Below are positions 25,969 to 35,019 of a DNA stretch of 64,000 bases, one piece after another (the stretch's first letter is position 1; each line of letters begins with the position of its first letter). The notes under the pieces were generated by a model, which made no database searches, was not told the DNA's origin, and saw only the letters and a list, made by a program, of their open reading frames with translations. Both the position numbers and the translations under genes were made by a program. Location of the stretch: positions 1 through 64,000 of the forward strand of contig JAAZFC010000070.1 in NCBI GenBank assembly GCA_012511955.1. The letters run 5' to 3'. The stretch comes from Fibrobacter sp. (GTDB lineage Bacteria; Fibrobacterota; Fibrobacteria; Fibrobacterales; Fibrobacteraceae).

Positions 25969-27258
25969 GTGATTAGCAAATTATATAGTGTAAGTAAAAA
26001 TAATTTACCTAAGATGTTAATTTCCATTGCCGACGATATCAATGGTTTGGGTGGAAAATGCTACTTGGTGGGGGGCCAAGTGCGCGATCAGCTTTTAGGG
26101 CGCGTAGATGGGCGAGATTTTGACATAGAAGTTTATCATATTAATCACAAACAGCTATTAGCGGTGCTAAAAAAATATGGAAAGCCAAATTTGGTGGGAA
26201 AATCTTTTGGGGTTTATCATTTGGTGCGCCACGGCATAGAATTTGATTTTTCTTTTCCCCGCACCGAAAGCAAAATAGGAGTGGGGCACCGAGCATTTGC
26301 GGTGGAAACTGACCCGAATTTAGATTTTAAAACCGCCGCTTCTCGCCGGGATTTTACCATTAACGCCATGGGCTTGGAATTGCCTAGCTTAGAATTAAAA
26401 GATGAATTTAATGGAAAAAAAGATTTAGAAAACAAGATTTTACGGCATATTGGTCCTGCTTTTAGTGAAGATTCGCTGCGCGTGCTACGCGGAGTGCAGT
26501 TTGCTGCGCGTTTTCAACTCAATGTGCATCCCGATACCATAAAGATTTGCCGCGAACAAGATTTGCGAGATTTGTCTAAAGAACGCCTATGGGAAGAGTT
26601 TTGCAAGTGGATGCGAGCTATCAAGCCCTCCATGGGGCTAAAAGCTTTTGTGGAAATGGATTTGACTAAGTTTTTTTCGCAAATTAAACCCTTAACAGGT
26701 TCATGGGAAAAACTGGGAAGCTTGTTAGATAAATGCGTAGCTGAAGATTTAGAAAATGATTATGATAAATTGATTTTGATGTTTAGCGCTTTGTTAGCAG
26801 GGACAAGCTTGCAGGGTGTAGAAGAATTTTTACGCAGCATTACCCAAGAACAAAAAATGTTAAAAAGCATTCCAGCGTTGTGGGTCTCTGGACGGGATTT
26901 AATGACGCAAATGGTTGCCCAAAAAGATTTTAGCGACGGGGATTTACGCAGATTTTCTTTGCGTAGCCCCATGTTTTTGATGCTTTTTTACGCCCAATGT
27001 TTAGCAGAGGTTAAATATCCTAATAAAACTTTTGCTTGGGAGGAATTACAAAAACGGGTGCAGATTCTAGAAATTATGCGTGTTGCTCCCACGCCTTTCT
27101 TGACGGGAAAAGCTTTGCAAGAGCTAGGCTTTAAACCAGGTAGGCATTTTGGAGAGATTATAGCCCAAAGTTTTGAAAAACAGTTAGATGGGGAATTTAA
27201 TAGTATTGAAGATGCAAAAAATTGGGTGCGCAATACTATTCCCAGCGTAAATTCTTAA
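25969..27258 (+). CDS. tRNA nucleotidyltransferase / poly(A) polymerase family protein
   Basis: A 429-residue class II nucleotidyltransferase. The N-terminal catalytic domain has YLVGGQVRDQLLG and the metal-binding DFDIEVY motif, then SRRDFTINAMGLEL and the SEDSLRVLRGVQFAARF segment of the RNA-binding neck. The protein may add CCA to tRNA 3' ends or a poly(A) tail; the sequence does not settle which. The start is taken as GTG at 25969. An ATG at 26014 would shorten it by 15 residues. Its end overlaps the convergent GT2 gene by 23 bases. Confidence 0.87.
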   Translation: MISKLYSVSKNNLPKMLISIADDINGLGGKCYLVGGQVRDQLLGRVDGRDFDIEVYHINHKQLLAVLKKYGKPNLVGKSFGVYHLVRHGIEFDFSFPRTESKIGVGHRAFAVETDPNLDFKTAASRRDFTINAMGLELPSLELKDEFNGKKDLENKILRHIGPAFSEDSLRVLRGVQFAARFQLNVHPDTIKICREQDLRDLSKERLWEEFCKWMRAIKPSMGLKAFVEMDLTKFFSQIKPLTGSWEKLGSLLDKCVAEDLENDYDKLILMFSALLAGTSLQGVEEFLRSITQEQKMLKSIPALWVSGRDLMTQMVAQKDFSDGDLRRFSLRSPMFLMLFYAQCLAEVKYPNKTFAWEELQKRVQILEIMRVAPTPFLTGKALQELGFKPGRHFGEIIAQSFEKQLDGEFNSIEDAKNWVRNTIPSVNS

Positions 27259-28342
27259 AAAATAGACCTTTGAGTACTGAAAATACTATCAGAGGAACTT
27301 GAATAATTTCCACCACTGGTAGCCATACTAATAGTTTAAAACATTTTAGTCGCCACCCGCCAATACCTAGCATTATAGCATCTACAGCAAATTTGACTAT
27401 GAAGGAGCCCACCCACCAGCTCCATGGTGTAAGTCCAGCTAATGAGAATAAAGGTCCTACCAAAAGCCAGCAATAAAAGCAGAAAATCAGAGTTAAAAAT
27501 AGAGTATATGCGGGATTGCCGTATTTAGTACCATTAGAGGACCAACGAGCTCTTTGATTGAGCAAAGCTTTCCAAGAATCTACCGGAGCTGTGGCCACGG
27601 CAGCGTCAGGTTCCAGGTTGTAGCAGTAATCAACGGGTTCTTTAATCATTTTATGCACTAACATATCGTCGTCGCCCGACATATATTGCATTAAATCGCT
27701 AAATCCACCTACTTTATAAAATAAATCTTTGCGGTATGCTAAAGCTGCGGCGCTAGCCACCATGGGCATTTTATTGGAAAATCCGGCGGCCTCAATCAAG
27801 GTAAAGCCCAAAGTATCGAGTTTTTGGTAAGAATGCAAAATCGAATTGGAGCCAAAGTTTTTTTTGGGACCTTGTACTATGGCAATATTATTTTCAAAAC
27901 GACTGGCCATTAGTCTTAACCAACCGGGAGGAGGGATACAATCTGCGTCCATAGTCATTAAAATTTCGTGTTTAGCAATGGCGAAACCTGTTTCTAAAGC
28001 TCTTTTTTTGGGAGATGGAAGGTCGGGGGCATCCATGGGAACGCTTAAAACGTTAAAATTTGAGTGTTGTGTGGCAAAATCATTCAAAATATTGAGGGTG
28101 TTGTCTGTGGAGCGATCATTGACGCAAATAACTTCCCATTTTCCTGAGTAATCTTGTTGGGAAAGGGCTTTTAAGGTATTTAATGCGTAGTTCTCTTCGT
28201 TGTGAAGCGGAACTACCACAGAAACCGAAGGTGTCGCTTGAGAGTCCTTGGCGCCCTGAGAACGCAAAATTCCCAAGGTAAAATAATGCATAGTTAGTGC
28301 ATAAATTGCACATAAGACAGTAATTACAACTAAGCTCAGCAT
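27236..28342 (-). CDS. Membrane-anchored family 2 glycosyltransferase
   Basis: A 368-residue GT-A enzyme. An N-terminal membrane anchor (residues 1-25) precedes the VSVVVPLHNEE nucleotide-binding start, then VICVNDRSTDN, MTMDADCIPPPGW (DxD motif) and the C-terminal NQRARWSSNGTKY acceptor motif (Q-x-x-R-W). Two or three membrane helices follow. It resembles polysaccharide or glycolipid synthases. The substrate is unknown. Confidence 0.88.
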   Translation of the reverse strand: MLSLVVITVLCAIYALTMHYFTLGILRSQGAKDSQATPSVSVVVPLHNEENYALNTLKALSQQDYSGKWEVICVNDRSTDNTLNILNDFATQHSNFNVLSVPMDAPDLPSPKKRALETGFAIAKHEILMTMDADCIPPPGWLRLMASRFENNIAIVQGPKKNFGSNSILHSYQKLDTLGFTLIEAAGFSNKMPMVASAAALAYRKDLFYKVGGFSDLMQYMSGDDDMLVHKMIKEPVDYCYNLEPDAAVATAPVDSWKALLNQRARWSSNGTKYGNPAYTLFLTLIFCFYCWLLVGPLFSLAGLTPWSWWVGSFIVKFAVDAIMLGIGGWRLKCFKLLVWLPVVEIIQVPLIVFSVLKGLFFKNLRWE

Positions 28343-28480
28343 AAAAATCTTTAAAATTCAAATATAATCATATAGAATCATTTAACTGGCAAAAATAAAT
28401 ATAATTTGCAATAATTAATAATGATTCAACTAGAAAGGCGTTTGATTTGTTATTTTCAAATAAAAGACTGAGAGGAATTA

Positions 28481-29293
28481 ATGAAAACTCTAAAAATAAT
28501 GCTCTTTGTGAGTTTATTCGTTGGCGTAAGCTTTGCTCAAATCCAAACTGTCCCAGGAAAAGGGACCATTGATTGGACTAACAGAACTGTTGAGGCAGTG
28601 GGAATAGGCGCTCCTAATCCAAATATGCCAGAAGTTACAGCTAGACCTATGGCTATTAGGGCTGCTCGTGATGTGGCTTTGCGCAATGCTTTAGAGTTAG
28701 TAAAAGGATTGCAATTAAATTCTACCACTACCGTGGAGAACCTTATGGTGCAGAATGATGCTATTCGCACCACGGTGGAAGGTAAAATCTCTACTTTTCA
28801 AGCTAGTGAGCCACGCTATATGTCCGATAAAACCATTGAGATAACTGTAAAAATCCCCATGGATTCGGGCTTAGTAGATGCAATTAGCACACCATCCCAG
28901 CAAATAACACCGGTTTCTACCCCTGCTGCTTCTAGCCCACCTGCAAATAAAAGCCATAGTGGCTTAATTATAGACGCTCGAAAAGTTGGGGTTATTCCTG
29001 CCTTGGCACCTAAAATCATTGATGAAGATGGCAAAGAAGTTTATGGCGTTAGTTTTGTGGGTCGCGATTGGGTGCTAAAATGGGGTACAGTGGGCTATGC
29101 TAAAACCACGAAACAGGCAATGACATACAAGGAGCGAATTGGATCTAATCCCAAAACCATAACAGCGATTAATTCGTCTGGGTCAATTAGGTGTGATTTA
29201 GTTATTTCTAATAAAGATGCTCAGCAAATTCGCCAACTTGCAAAATCATCTAAGCTTTTATCTGATGGCAGAGTAATGGTGGTTGTAAAATAG
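28481..29293 (+). CDS. Secreted LPP20-like protein (paralogue of next gene)
   Basis: A 270-residue exported protein with a signal peptide ending SFAQ. The segment at about residues 45-105 (RPMAIRAARDVALRNALELVKGL, then VEGKISTFQ) resembles the LPP20/FlgT N-terminal domain. A Pro/Ser/Thr-rich linker near residue 150 leads to a C-terminal domain that looks similar to part of flagellar/LPP20-associated proteins. No motility genes are nearby, so an envelope role is inferred. GAGGAA precedes the ATG. The next gene begins 10 bases later and shares the N-terminal domain. Confidence 0.75.
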   Translation: MKTLKIMLFVSLFVGVSFAQIQTVPGKGTIDWTNRTVEAVGIGAPNPNMPEVTARPMAIRAARDVALRNALELVKGLQLNSTTTVENLMVQNDAIRTTVEGKISTFQASEPRYMSDKTIEITVKIPMDSGLVDAISTPSQQITPVSTPAASSPPANKSHSGLIIDARKVGVIPALAPKIIDEDGKEVYGVSFVGRDWVLKWGTVGYAKTTKQAMTYKERIGSNPKTITAINSSGSIRCDLVISNKDAQQIRQLAKSSKLLSDGRVMVVVK

Positions 29294-29303
29294 CGAGGGT
29301 AAA

Positions 29304-30442
29304 ATGAAATTATACAAGTTTGTTTTTGTAATTCTTTGTTTTTGGGCTGGAGCTTTTGCTCAGAGCAAAGAAATAATTGTGGAAAGTGTAGGTTTTGGAG
29401 TTAGTCAAAACGATGCTATTACCCAAGCTAAACGTGAAGCTTTAGCCAAGGGAATAGGACAAATGCTCACTAGCCAAACTGAAGTAGAAAACTTTATGGT
29501 TAAGCGCGATGTGATTTTAACTGAAACCATGGGTCATGTTAAAAATTTTAAGGTGTTAAAAGAATCCCAAGGTAGCGACGGTGCTTGGGAAGTGCACATT
29601 AAGGCTTCAGTCAGCGAAGAAGGGTTAGCCAAGGATTTGGCAGCTCTTAAAATTTTAATGCAAACTTTGGGCAATCCTCGTATCGCATTTTTAGTTAAAG
29701 AAACTGTGATGGGAAATGCGGATCCTAGTGCCCAAAATGCAGAAGCAATGCTTTTAGAGTTTTTAAAGCCAAAGATTTTCGCGTGGTAGATCCCAATCAG
29801 GCTTTGCGTTTTAGAGAAAGTGCTGACGGTGTGAAAGCTGTAGGTGGAGATCCCCAAGCTGCTGCTAAATTAGGGGATATGTTAAATGCTGAGGTTATAG
29901 TGGTGGGTTCTGCGGTGGCTCAAGAAAATGATGTTTCTTCTATTAAAGGTTTAGCGGGAACTGGTGTTAAATCAGCCTCTGCGGTGGTTTCATTAAAAGC
30001 ATTTAATGTTTCTACTAGGGAGATTTTAGCCGCTAAGTCAGCCAATGGCGCCATGGTTAATGTAAGTCCCATAGTGGCAGGAAATAAAGCCATTGAAAAA
30101 GCCATCCACGCTTTGCTTGCATCTCAGGGCGGCTTTTTTGAAAGTATAGTGGAAAATTGGAGGCGTAGTGCTGCTGATGGGCAAAATTTTGTGGTAGAAG
30201 TTTCTGGTGTTGATGAGTTTTCCCAAATAAGAGTATTGCGCGACATCATAGCTACCAAAGCGACCAAAGTGGAACAAAGATCTTATCAAAAACCTCTTTT
30301 AATTTTTGAAGTTACCCGCCCTGGTACAGCAGAAGATCTCGCAGGAGTCTTAGATGCCTTGCAAATTGAGGGGCAAAAACTGTCTGTGGAAGGGTTAAAC
30401 GGAAATATTATTAACATAAGCGTAACAAAAGCTAGTGAATAA
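29304..30442 (+). CDS. FlgT/LPP20-like secreted protein interrupted by a -1 frameshift (possibly programmed)
   Basis: The zero frame starts at 29304 (GAGG site) and encodes a signal peptide (AGAFAQ) plus an LPP20/FlgT N-terminal domain, ending at a stop near 29789. The matching C-terminal part continues in the -1 frame from about 29762 to 30442. Joined, they read ...LLEFLKAKDFRVVDPNQAL... with no gap in sense. The switch point is the heptamer T TTA AAG at 29762-29768, a classic bacterial -1 slippery sequence. The C-terminal part (GDMLNAEVIVVGSAVAQ, then VSLKAFNVSTREILAAKS) resembles FlgT/TolB-N-like domains. It could be a programmed frameshift, a pseudogene or a sequencing error in a T-run. 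Confidence 0.7.
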
Positions 30443-30456
30443 TCGTCTATACTTGT

Positions 30457-32568
30457 GTGTATAGTCAAGAAGCTCAAAAAATAATTGAGGGATGTAATCC
30501 CGCCCAGTTAGAAGCCATCGTTCATAAGCACGATGAAAGTGGTCCTTTGTTAATTTTAGCCGGAGCTGGTTCTGGCAAAACAGCGGTGCTTACTCGCAGA
30601 ATGCAGTGGCTGATTCAATGTGAAAAGGTAGATGCGCAAAACATTTTAGGTTTGACATTTACAGCTAAAGCTGCTGCAGAAATGCGGGAACGTTTGACCA
30701 CTGCCACGCCTTTGTTGTGTACTTTTCACTCTTTAGCATTAAAATTGTTGCGCGAAGAGCATAAAGGCAAAACTCATTGGCAAAGACTAGGCTTTTCCCA
30801 AGCGCCCATGCCTGTAGAGCAAAATTTGGGGCAATGGATAAATCATCTAATATCTTGTGGTTTGCAAGGCAAAAAGGTTGACCGCGCAGATCTTTTTAAT
30901 CCTGATTTTAAAATAGATGCTAAAGTTTTGCAAAAAATAAGGCGACCATTTTTAGAAAGTGGGAAAATATCTTTTGACGATATGATCTGGCTCGCCATAA
31001 ATCTATTAGAAGAGTTTCCTGAAGTGCGGGCTGCGGTGCAAAAGCAATGGCGCTACTGTTTAGTAGATGAATATCAAGATATTAACCCCGAACAATATCG
31101 CTTGGTGCGCCTAATTGTGGGGGATAGCCCGAATTTATTTGTGGTGGGCGATGATGATCAGGCGATTTATGGATTTAGGGGAGCCGATGTGCGCAATATT
31201 TTGCGTTTTCAAGATGATTTTCCCCAGTGTAAGGTGGTGAAGTTAGAGCTGAATTATCGTTCCACCCCAGCCATTTTAGATTTAGCAAATAAAATATTCA
31301 CCAACAAGCCTGTAGCTTTGCGTAAATCACTGCGGGCTGGAAGCAATCGCAGCGATGCTTTATTTAAAGAAAACAGCAAAGTTGAGTTGTGGAAATGCGA
31401 AAATTCTGTGATAGAATTTGATAAAATGGTGCAAGCTATGGAGGCATGGAGGGCTCAATATGATTTGCCTTGGTCTGCTTTTGCCATATTAGTGCGTTTT
31501 CATCGTTTGGGGGAATGGTACGAGGCTGCTTTGCGCCAGCGGAAAATCCCCGTGGGTGAAGAAGAGGAAGGAGTTGCCATAGAAACTGTGCATGCCTCTA
31601 AGGGTTTACAATATCCTATTGTGTTTTATGCGGGAATTGCCGAGGGGTTAACGCCTTCTTTACCTCGTACGCAGAAAAAAGCTAAAATTGAAGCTCATCA
31701 CGAAGAAGAACGCCGTTTATTTTATGTGGGGGTAACTAGAGCAGAATGTCGCTTAGTTTTATTATTTTGTAAACTACGGCATTGGCAAGGTGCTTTGCAA
31801 AACTTTAAACCATCTCGTTTTTTAACAGTGGTGGAGCATAAGGCTTCAAGGAGAACAAATATGCTGCTATTTAGTAAGTTGATTCGAGCTATACAGATTA
31901 TTGCGTTTATGTTTGCAGGTGTAGTGCAAGAGTTTGTTTTGCGCATTTTTGGTAAAGCTGATCAGGCTTGGATAGACAGAAAGCTTTTAAACTGGTCTGC
32001 TTTTACCACAAAAGTTGTGGGTTTTGATTTTGCCACGGTGGGAAAAGAAAATTTAGAATTAGTGGATTGGAGTCGCCCCGTATTTATAGTTTGCAATCAC
32101 CAATCTTTTTTAGATATTCCAGTATTGCTGCAGGGGCTGAATCGCCGTTTTGGATTTATCGCCAAAAAGGAACTAAATGCCATACCGCTTTTAGGGTATT
32201 GGATGCGCAAAATAGGCTGTTTGATTATTGATAGAAAAAAAAGAGGGATAGGTAAAGAAATTGCGCAAAATTTAAAAAATTCTAAAATGGTACCTCATAT
32301 TGCAATATTTCCAGAAGGTACCAGAAGCACTGATGGGAATTTAGCTGCTTTTAAATCAGGTGCTTTTCGTTATGCAGTAGATTTTGAAGGGACAATTTTA
32401 CCTGTTGTGTTAAAAAATACCCGCGCAGGTTGGGAAGATAGAAGCTCTTTTAAAAATAGTGTAAAAGGCGAATGTATGGTTTTGGCTCCATTAGATATGA
32501 AAGTAAAGCCTATGAATCATAAAGATCTACAGGCTTTAGTAAGGGAGACAATGAAAAAAAGCTTATAA
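30457..32568 (+). CDS. UvrD/Rep-type helicase fused in frame to PlsC-like acyltransferase
   Basis: A 703-residue frame. Residues 1-460 form a superfamily 1 helicase with Walker A AGAGSGKT, LTFTAKAAAEMRERL, Walker B VDEYQD, GDDDQAIYGFRGA, ELNYRS, TVHASKGLQYPIV and FYVGVTRAE. It is clearly shorter than normal UvrD, with a reduced 1B/2B region. Residues 469-703 form a 1-acyl-glycerol-3-phosphate acyltransferase with a membrane segment, NHQSFLD and FPEGTRS motifs. No stop separates them. The acyltransferase has its own AAGGAG site (31848-31853) and ATG at 31861, so both a fusion and a free acyltransferase may be made. The start is GTG at 30457. Confidence 0.85.
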   Translation: MYSQEAQKIIEGCNPAQLEAIVHKHDESGPLLILAGAGSGKTAVLTRRMQWLIQCEKVDAQNILGLTFTAKAAAEMRERLTTATPLLCTFHSLALKLLREEHKGKTHWQRLGFSQAPMPVEQNLGQWINHLISCGLQGKKVDRADLFNPDFKIDAKVLQKIRRPFLESGKISFDDMIWLAINLLEEFPEVRAAVQKQWRYCLVDEYQDINPEQYRLVRLIVGDSPNLFVVGDDDQAIYGFRGADVRNILRFQDDFPQCKVVKLELNYRSTPAILDLANKIFTNKPVALRKSLRAGSNRSDALFKENSKVELWKCENSVIEFDKMVQAMEAWRAQYDLPWSAFAILVRFHRLGEWYEAALRQRKIPVGEEEEGVAIETVHASKGLQYPIVFYAGIAEGLTPSLPRTQKKAKIEAHHEEERRLFYVGVTRAECRLVLLFCKLRHWQGALQNFKPSRFLTVVEHKASRRTNMLLFSKLIRAIQIIAFMFAGVVQEFVLRIFGKADQAWIDRKLLNWSAFTTKVVGFDFATVGKENLELVDWSRPVFIVCNHQSFLDIPVLLQGLNRRFGFIAKKELNAIPLLGYWMRKIGCLIIDRKKRGIGKEIAQNLKNSKMVPHIAIFPEGTRSTDGNLAAFKSGAFRYAVDFEGTILPVVLKNTRAGWEDRSSFKNSVKGECMVLAPLDMKVKPMNHKDLQALVRETMKKSL
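31861..32568 (+). CDS. plsC: Internal start: 1-acyl-sn-glycerol-3-phosphate acyltransferase (alternative product)
   Basis: The ATG at 31861 follows a perfect AAGGAG with 7-base spacing inside the helicase-acyltransferase frame. The product would be 235 residues, beginning MLLFSKLIRAIQIIAF with a normal membrane-anchored PlsC N-terminus and including NHQSFLD and FPEGTRS. This is the natural length of a stand-alone PlsC, which acylates lysophosphatidate in phospholipid synthesis. Production as a separate protein is an inference from these signals. Confidence 0.6.
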   Translation: MLLFSKLIRAIQIIAFMFAGVVQEFVLRIFGKADQAWIDRKLLNWSAFTTKVVGFDFATVGKENLELVDWSRPVFIVCNHQSFLDIPVLLQGLNRRFGFIAKKELNAIPLLGYWMRKIGCLIIDRKKRGIGKEIAQNLKNSKMVPHIAIFPEGTRSTDGNLAAFKSGAFRYAVDFEGTILPVVLKNTRAGWEDRSSFKNSVKGECMVLAPLDMKVKPMNHKDLQALVRETMKKSL

Positions 32569-32572
32569 AAGA

Positions 32573-33163
32573 TTAAACTTCTTTAGGAGCAAACACATTG
32601 TTGAGCTTTTCCATGGTTAAATTATAGGTATCATTAAAAAGCTTTCCAGCAGGTCCTGGCAAGTTTCCTAAAGTGTTTTTTGCTTGTTTAAATCCTTCTT
32701 CTATGGCATTGCGAATCTCATTGATATAAGTGTCATCATCTATATCTTGTGCTAAACTTCTAAAAGACATGGCAAATTCTACAATGCGATTTGAAGTGTT
32801 TTCAGCGTTCCAATACTCAGGAACTTCAGCAACTTCCACATCATCGCCTATTTTATAGAGAATGTCATCGCCAAAATCAACTTTGATGGCTTCATTTTTA
32901 GATGCTTTGTGAGCTTGCCCCACCATTTCTAAAAGTTTGGACTTGATTTCACCCTTAAAAGCGTGGTAGTCAAAGTCTTTAAAAGAAATAGAACTCTTCT
33001 TTTGGCTTTTCTCTACTTCCTCAGTGTTTTCATTTGCTGATGGGGTGTAAGTATCTTGAGAAGATACTTTATTTCTGGAATTTTCAACATTTTGATTTTT
33101 GGGGTACTTATTTGCAATAGCATCATAAGTTGAAACTGTTGAAGTTATAGCTGTGGCTTTCAT
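32573..33163 (-). CDS. DUF5610-like hypothetical protein
   Basis: A 196-residue protein without a signal peptide. The first 60 residues are low-complexity, rich in Ser, Asn, Lys and Glu. The C-terminal half (IVEFAMSFRSLAQDI, then IRNAIEEGFKQAKNTLGNLP and LTMEKLNNVF) resembles the DUF5610 domain. Its function is unknown. It sits between the acyltransferase and the putative origin, transcribed away from dnaA. Confidence 0.7.
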   Translation of the reverse strand: MKATAITSTVSTYDAIANKYPKNQNVENSRNKVSSQDTYTPSANENTEEVEKSQKKSSISFKDFDYHAFKGEIKSKLLEMVGQAHKASKNEAIKVDFGDDILYKIGDDVEVAEVPEYWNAENTSNRIVEFAMSFRSLAQDIDDDTYINEIRNAIEEGFKQAKNTLGNLPGPAGKLFNDTYNLTMEKLNNVFAPKEV

Positions 33164-33523
33164 ATTACCTCCGTATTATTATTTATATCGGAAGACTTAA
33201 TGTAAAACTTTAGCTTTTACTTTAAGTCTTATTTTTTATTGCAAAAAGAGAGAAGAAAATATGTCATAAACAAATTTAACTTTTTGTAAAGGTGTTTTGC
33301 AAAAAAAACATGTTGATAAGATGGTGGTAAACAGGTGGATAACATGTCATGAAATTGTAAGCAGATTTTGTGCTAAGATGTTGATAGTGTTGGTAGTTTT
33401 AGAAGTTCTTATAAATCAAGGACTAAGCATAAAAGCTCGTTTTTTTTTATTGAAAAAATGAAAATCTATACTATCTTGGGCACACAATAAGGATAATAAG
33501 GATAATTGTAAAAGGGTGTTTTT
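33164..33523. other. Candidate replication origin region upstream of dnaA
   Basis: A 360-base AT-rich gene-free stretch holding at least three DnaA-box-like nonamers on the same strand: TGTTGATAA (33311-33319), GGTGGATAA (33334-33342) and TGTTGATAG (33379-33387). Their reverse complements are TTATCAACA, TTATCCACC and CTATCAACA. Flanking A- and T-runs could be the unwinding element. The location next to dnaA supports an oriC or a DnaA autoregulatory site. The box number is low, so the origin assignment is tentative. Confidence 0.5.
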
Positions 33524-34936
33524 GTGTCGGATAACGCTTTGTTTGAAATTTCAGGTATAAGTTTTTGGGAATCGTGTTTAACATCATTGCAGGAGATATA
33601 TAAAGAAACTAACATATATGAAACTTGGTTAGTTAGTACTGAGTTTTTGAGTATTGATGAAGGTGTATTAGAGTTAGGTGTACCCAATGAGTTGTATAAA
33701 GATTGGATCTCACAACATTTTTTAAAAGAAATAAAACAAGTTGTTTCCAGCAAATTAAATGGTGAAATTACTATAAAATTTGTTGTTACTGGTAAAAAGG
33801 ATTCTGTACCTAAGTTGACATTGTCAGATGAGCAAAATTTATCTGAAGAACTACAAGTACAAAAAAGGCCTGCAATAAAGCCATATTCTCGCATTAGAAA
33901 AGTAGCACAACGGGTTCCTGATTGTTTGTGCCCTTCACATACTTTTGAAAGTTTTGTGGTGGGAGACTGTAATATAATGGCTGATCAAGTAGCTAAAACG
34001 GTTGCCAACCATCCTGGTACAAATCAGTACAACCCCTTAATTATTCACGGGCAATCAGGCATGGGTAAAACTCATTTGCTGCAGGCAATTGCGCGCCATG
34101 CCATAGAAAACCAAACAGCATCAAAGGTTTTGTTCCGTAGTTCCGACCAATTTTTAAAAGATTTTATAAGCGCAACTAAAACTAAAAATTTTGCTTTGTT
34201 TAATAAAACTTATGAGTGTGCTGACTTATTGATTATAGACGATATTCAGTTTTTAATTGGTAAAATGGGCACTCAAGAGCAATTATTTAAGTTATTTACC
34301 CGTGCTCTTTCTCACCAAAGGCAGATTGTTCTTTCTTTAGATCAAAACCCTGCAAAACTTGAAGGAATGGATCGCCGTTTACTGTCACGTTTTGAAAGTG
34401 GATTGTGCTGTGCCATTGATTCACCAGATTTAAATACTCGTTTGGAAATTTTGCGTAAAAAAGCCCAGGAGCAAAAGCTGGATTTATCTGAAGAGGTTAT
34501 TTTATGGTTAGCCAAATCTCTTGAAACTAATGTCAGGGAAATTGAAGGTTTTTTGGTAAGTCTTTTAGGCTTAAAAGATTTATTGAAGGTAGAGCTTACT
34601 ATAGAAAACATTAAAAGCTTGCTGGGTGAAAAAAAGAAAGAACAAAATCTCAGCATAAATATGGATACTATCCAGGATGTGGTGGCCAAGGAGTTTGGGG
34701 TTGAAAGTAAACTATTTGCTACGAGAACCCGTATGAAAAAAATCGCTTTACCCCGAAAAGTAGCCATGTACTTATGCAGGACTTTAACCAATCTTTCTTT
34801 TGAAAACATTGGTTTAAAATTTCAAAGGGATTATAGTACCGTAATAGCGGCTATAAAATCATTGGAAGAAGACATGGAAAAAGATCGTGACTTATTAAAT
34901 AGGGTAGAAATGCTTAAAAATATGTTAAGCTACTAA
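33524..34936 (+). CDS. dnaA: Chromosomal replication initiator DnaA
   Basis: A 470-residue AAA+ initiator. Domain I covers about residues 1-90. Walker A is GQSGMGKT (176-183), Walker B is LLIIDDIQF, and box VII is MDRRLLSRFESG. The domain IV helix-turn-helix ends the protein. In domain IV the usual GRDHTTV reads QRDYSTV (residues 434-440), changing a His and a Thr that contact the DnaA box in E. coli. The next gene is tolQ rather than dnaN. Start GTG at 33524 is assumed. It could be a diverged second DnaA, but no other copy is in the window. Confidence 0.9.
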   Translation: MSDNALFEISGISFWESCLTSLQEIYKETNIYETWLVSTEFLSIDEGVLELGVPNELYKDWISQHFLKEIKQVVSSKLNGEITIKFVVTGKKDSVPKLTLSDEQNLSEELQVQKRPAIKPYSRIRKVAQRVPDCLCPSHTFESFVVGDCNIMADQVAKTVANHPGTNQYNPLIIHGQSGMGKTHLLQAIARHAIENQTASKVLFRSSDQFLKDFISATKTKNFALFNKTYECADLLIIDDIQFLIGKMGTQEQLFKLFTRALSHQRQIVLSLDQNPAKLEGMDRRLLSRFESGLCCAIDSPDLNTRLEILRKKAQEQKLDLSEEVILWLAKSLETNVREIEGFLVSLLGLKDLLKVELTIENIKSLLGEKKKEQNLSINMDTIQDVVAKEFGVESKLFATRTRMKKIALPRKVAMYLCRTLTNLSFENIGLKFQRDYSTVIAAIKSLEEDMEKDRDLLNRVEMLKNMLSY

Positions 34937-35019
34937 TTAAAAATCACAAGTATTTTTCCCCACATCTACTGCTCTCTTTTGTATCTTTAAGTAAAAGTGA
35001 AATAGATATGTGAGGGTAC

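Noticed and set aside
29304-30442. Treating the two frames as two independent genes
   Set aside because: The second part has no signal peptide or good ribosome-binding site, and together the parts read as one protein of the same type as the preceding gene.
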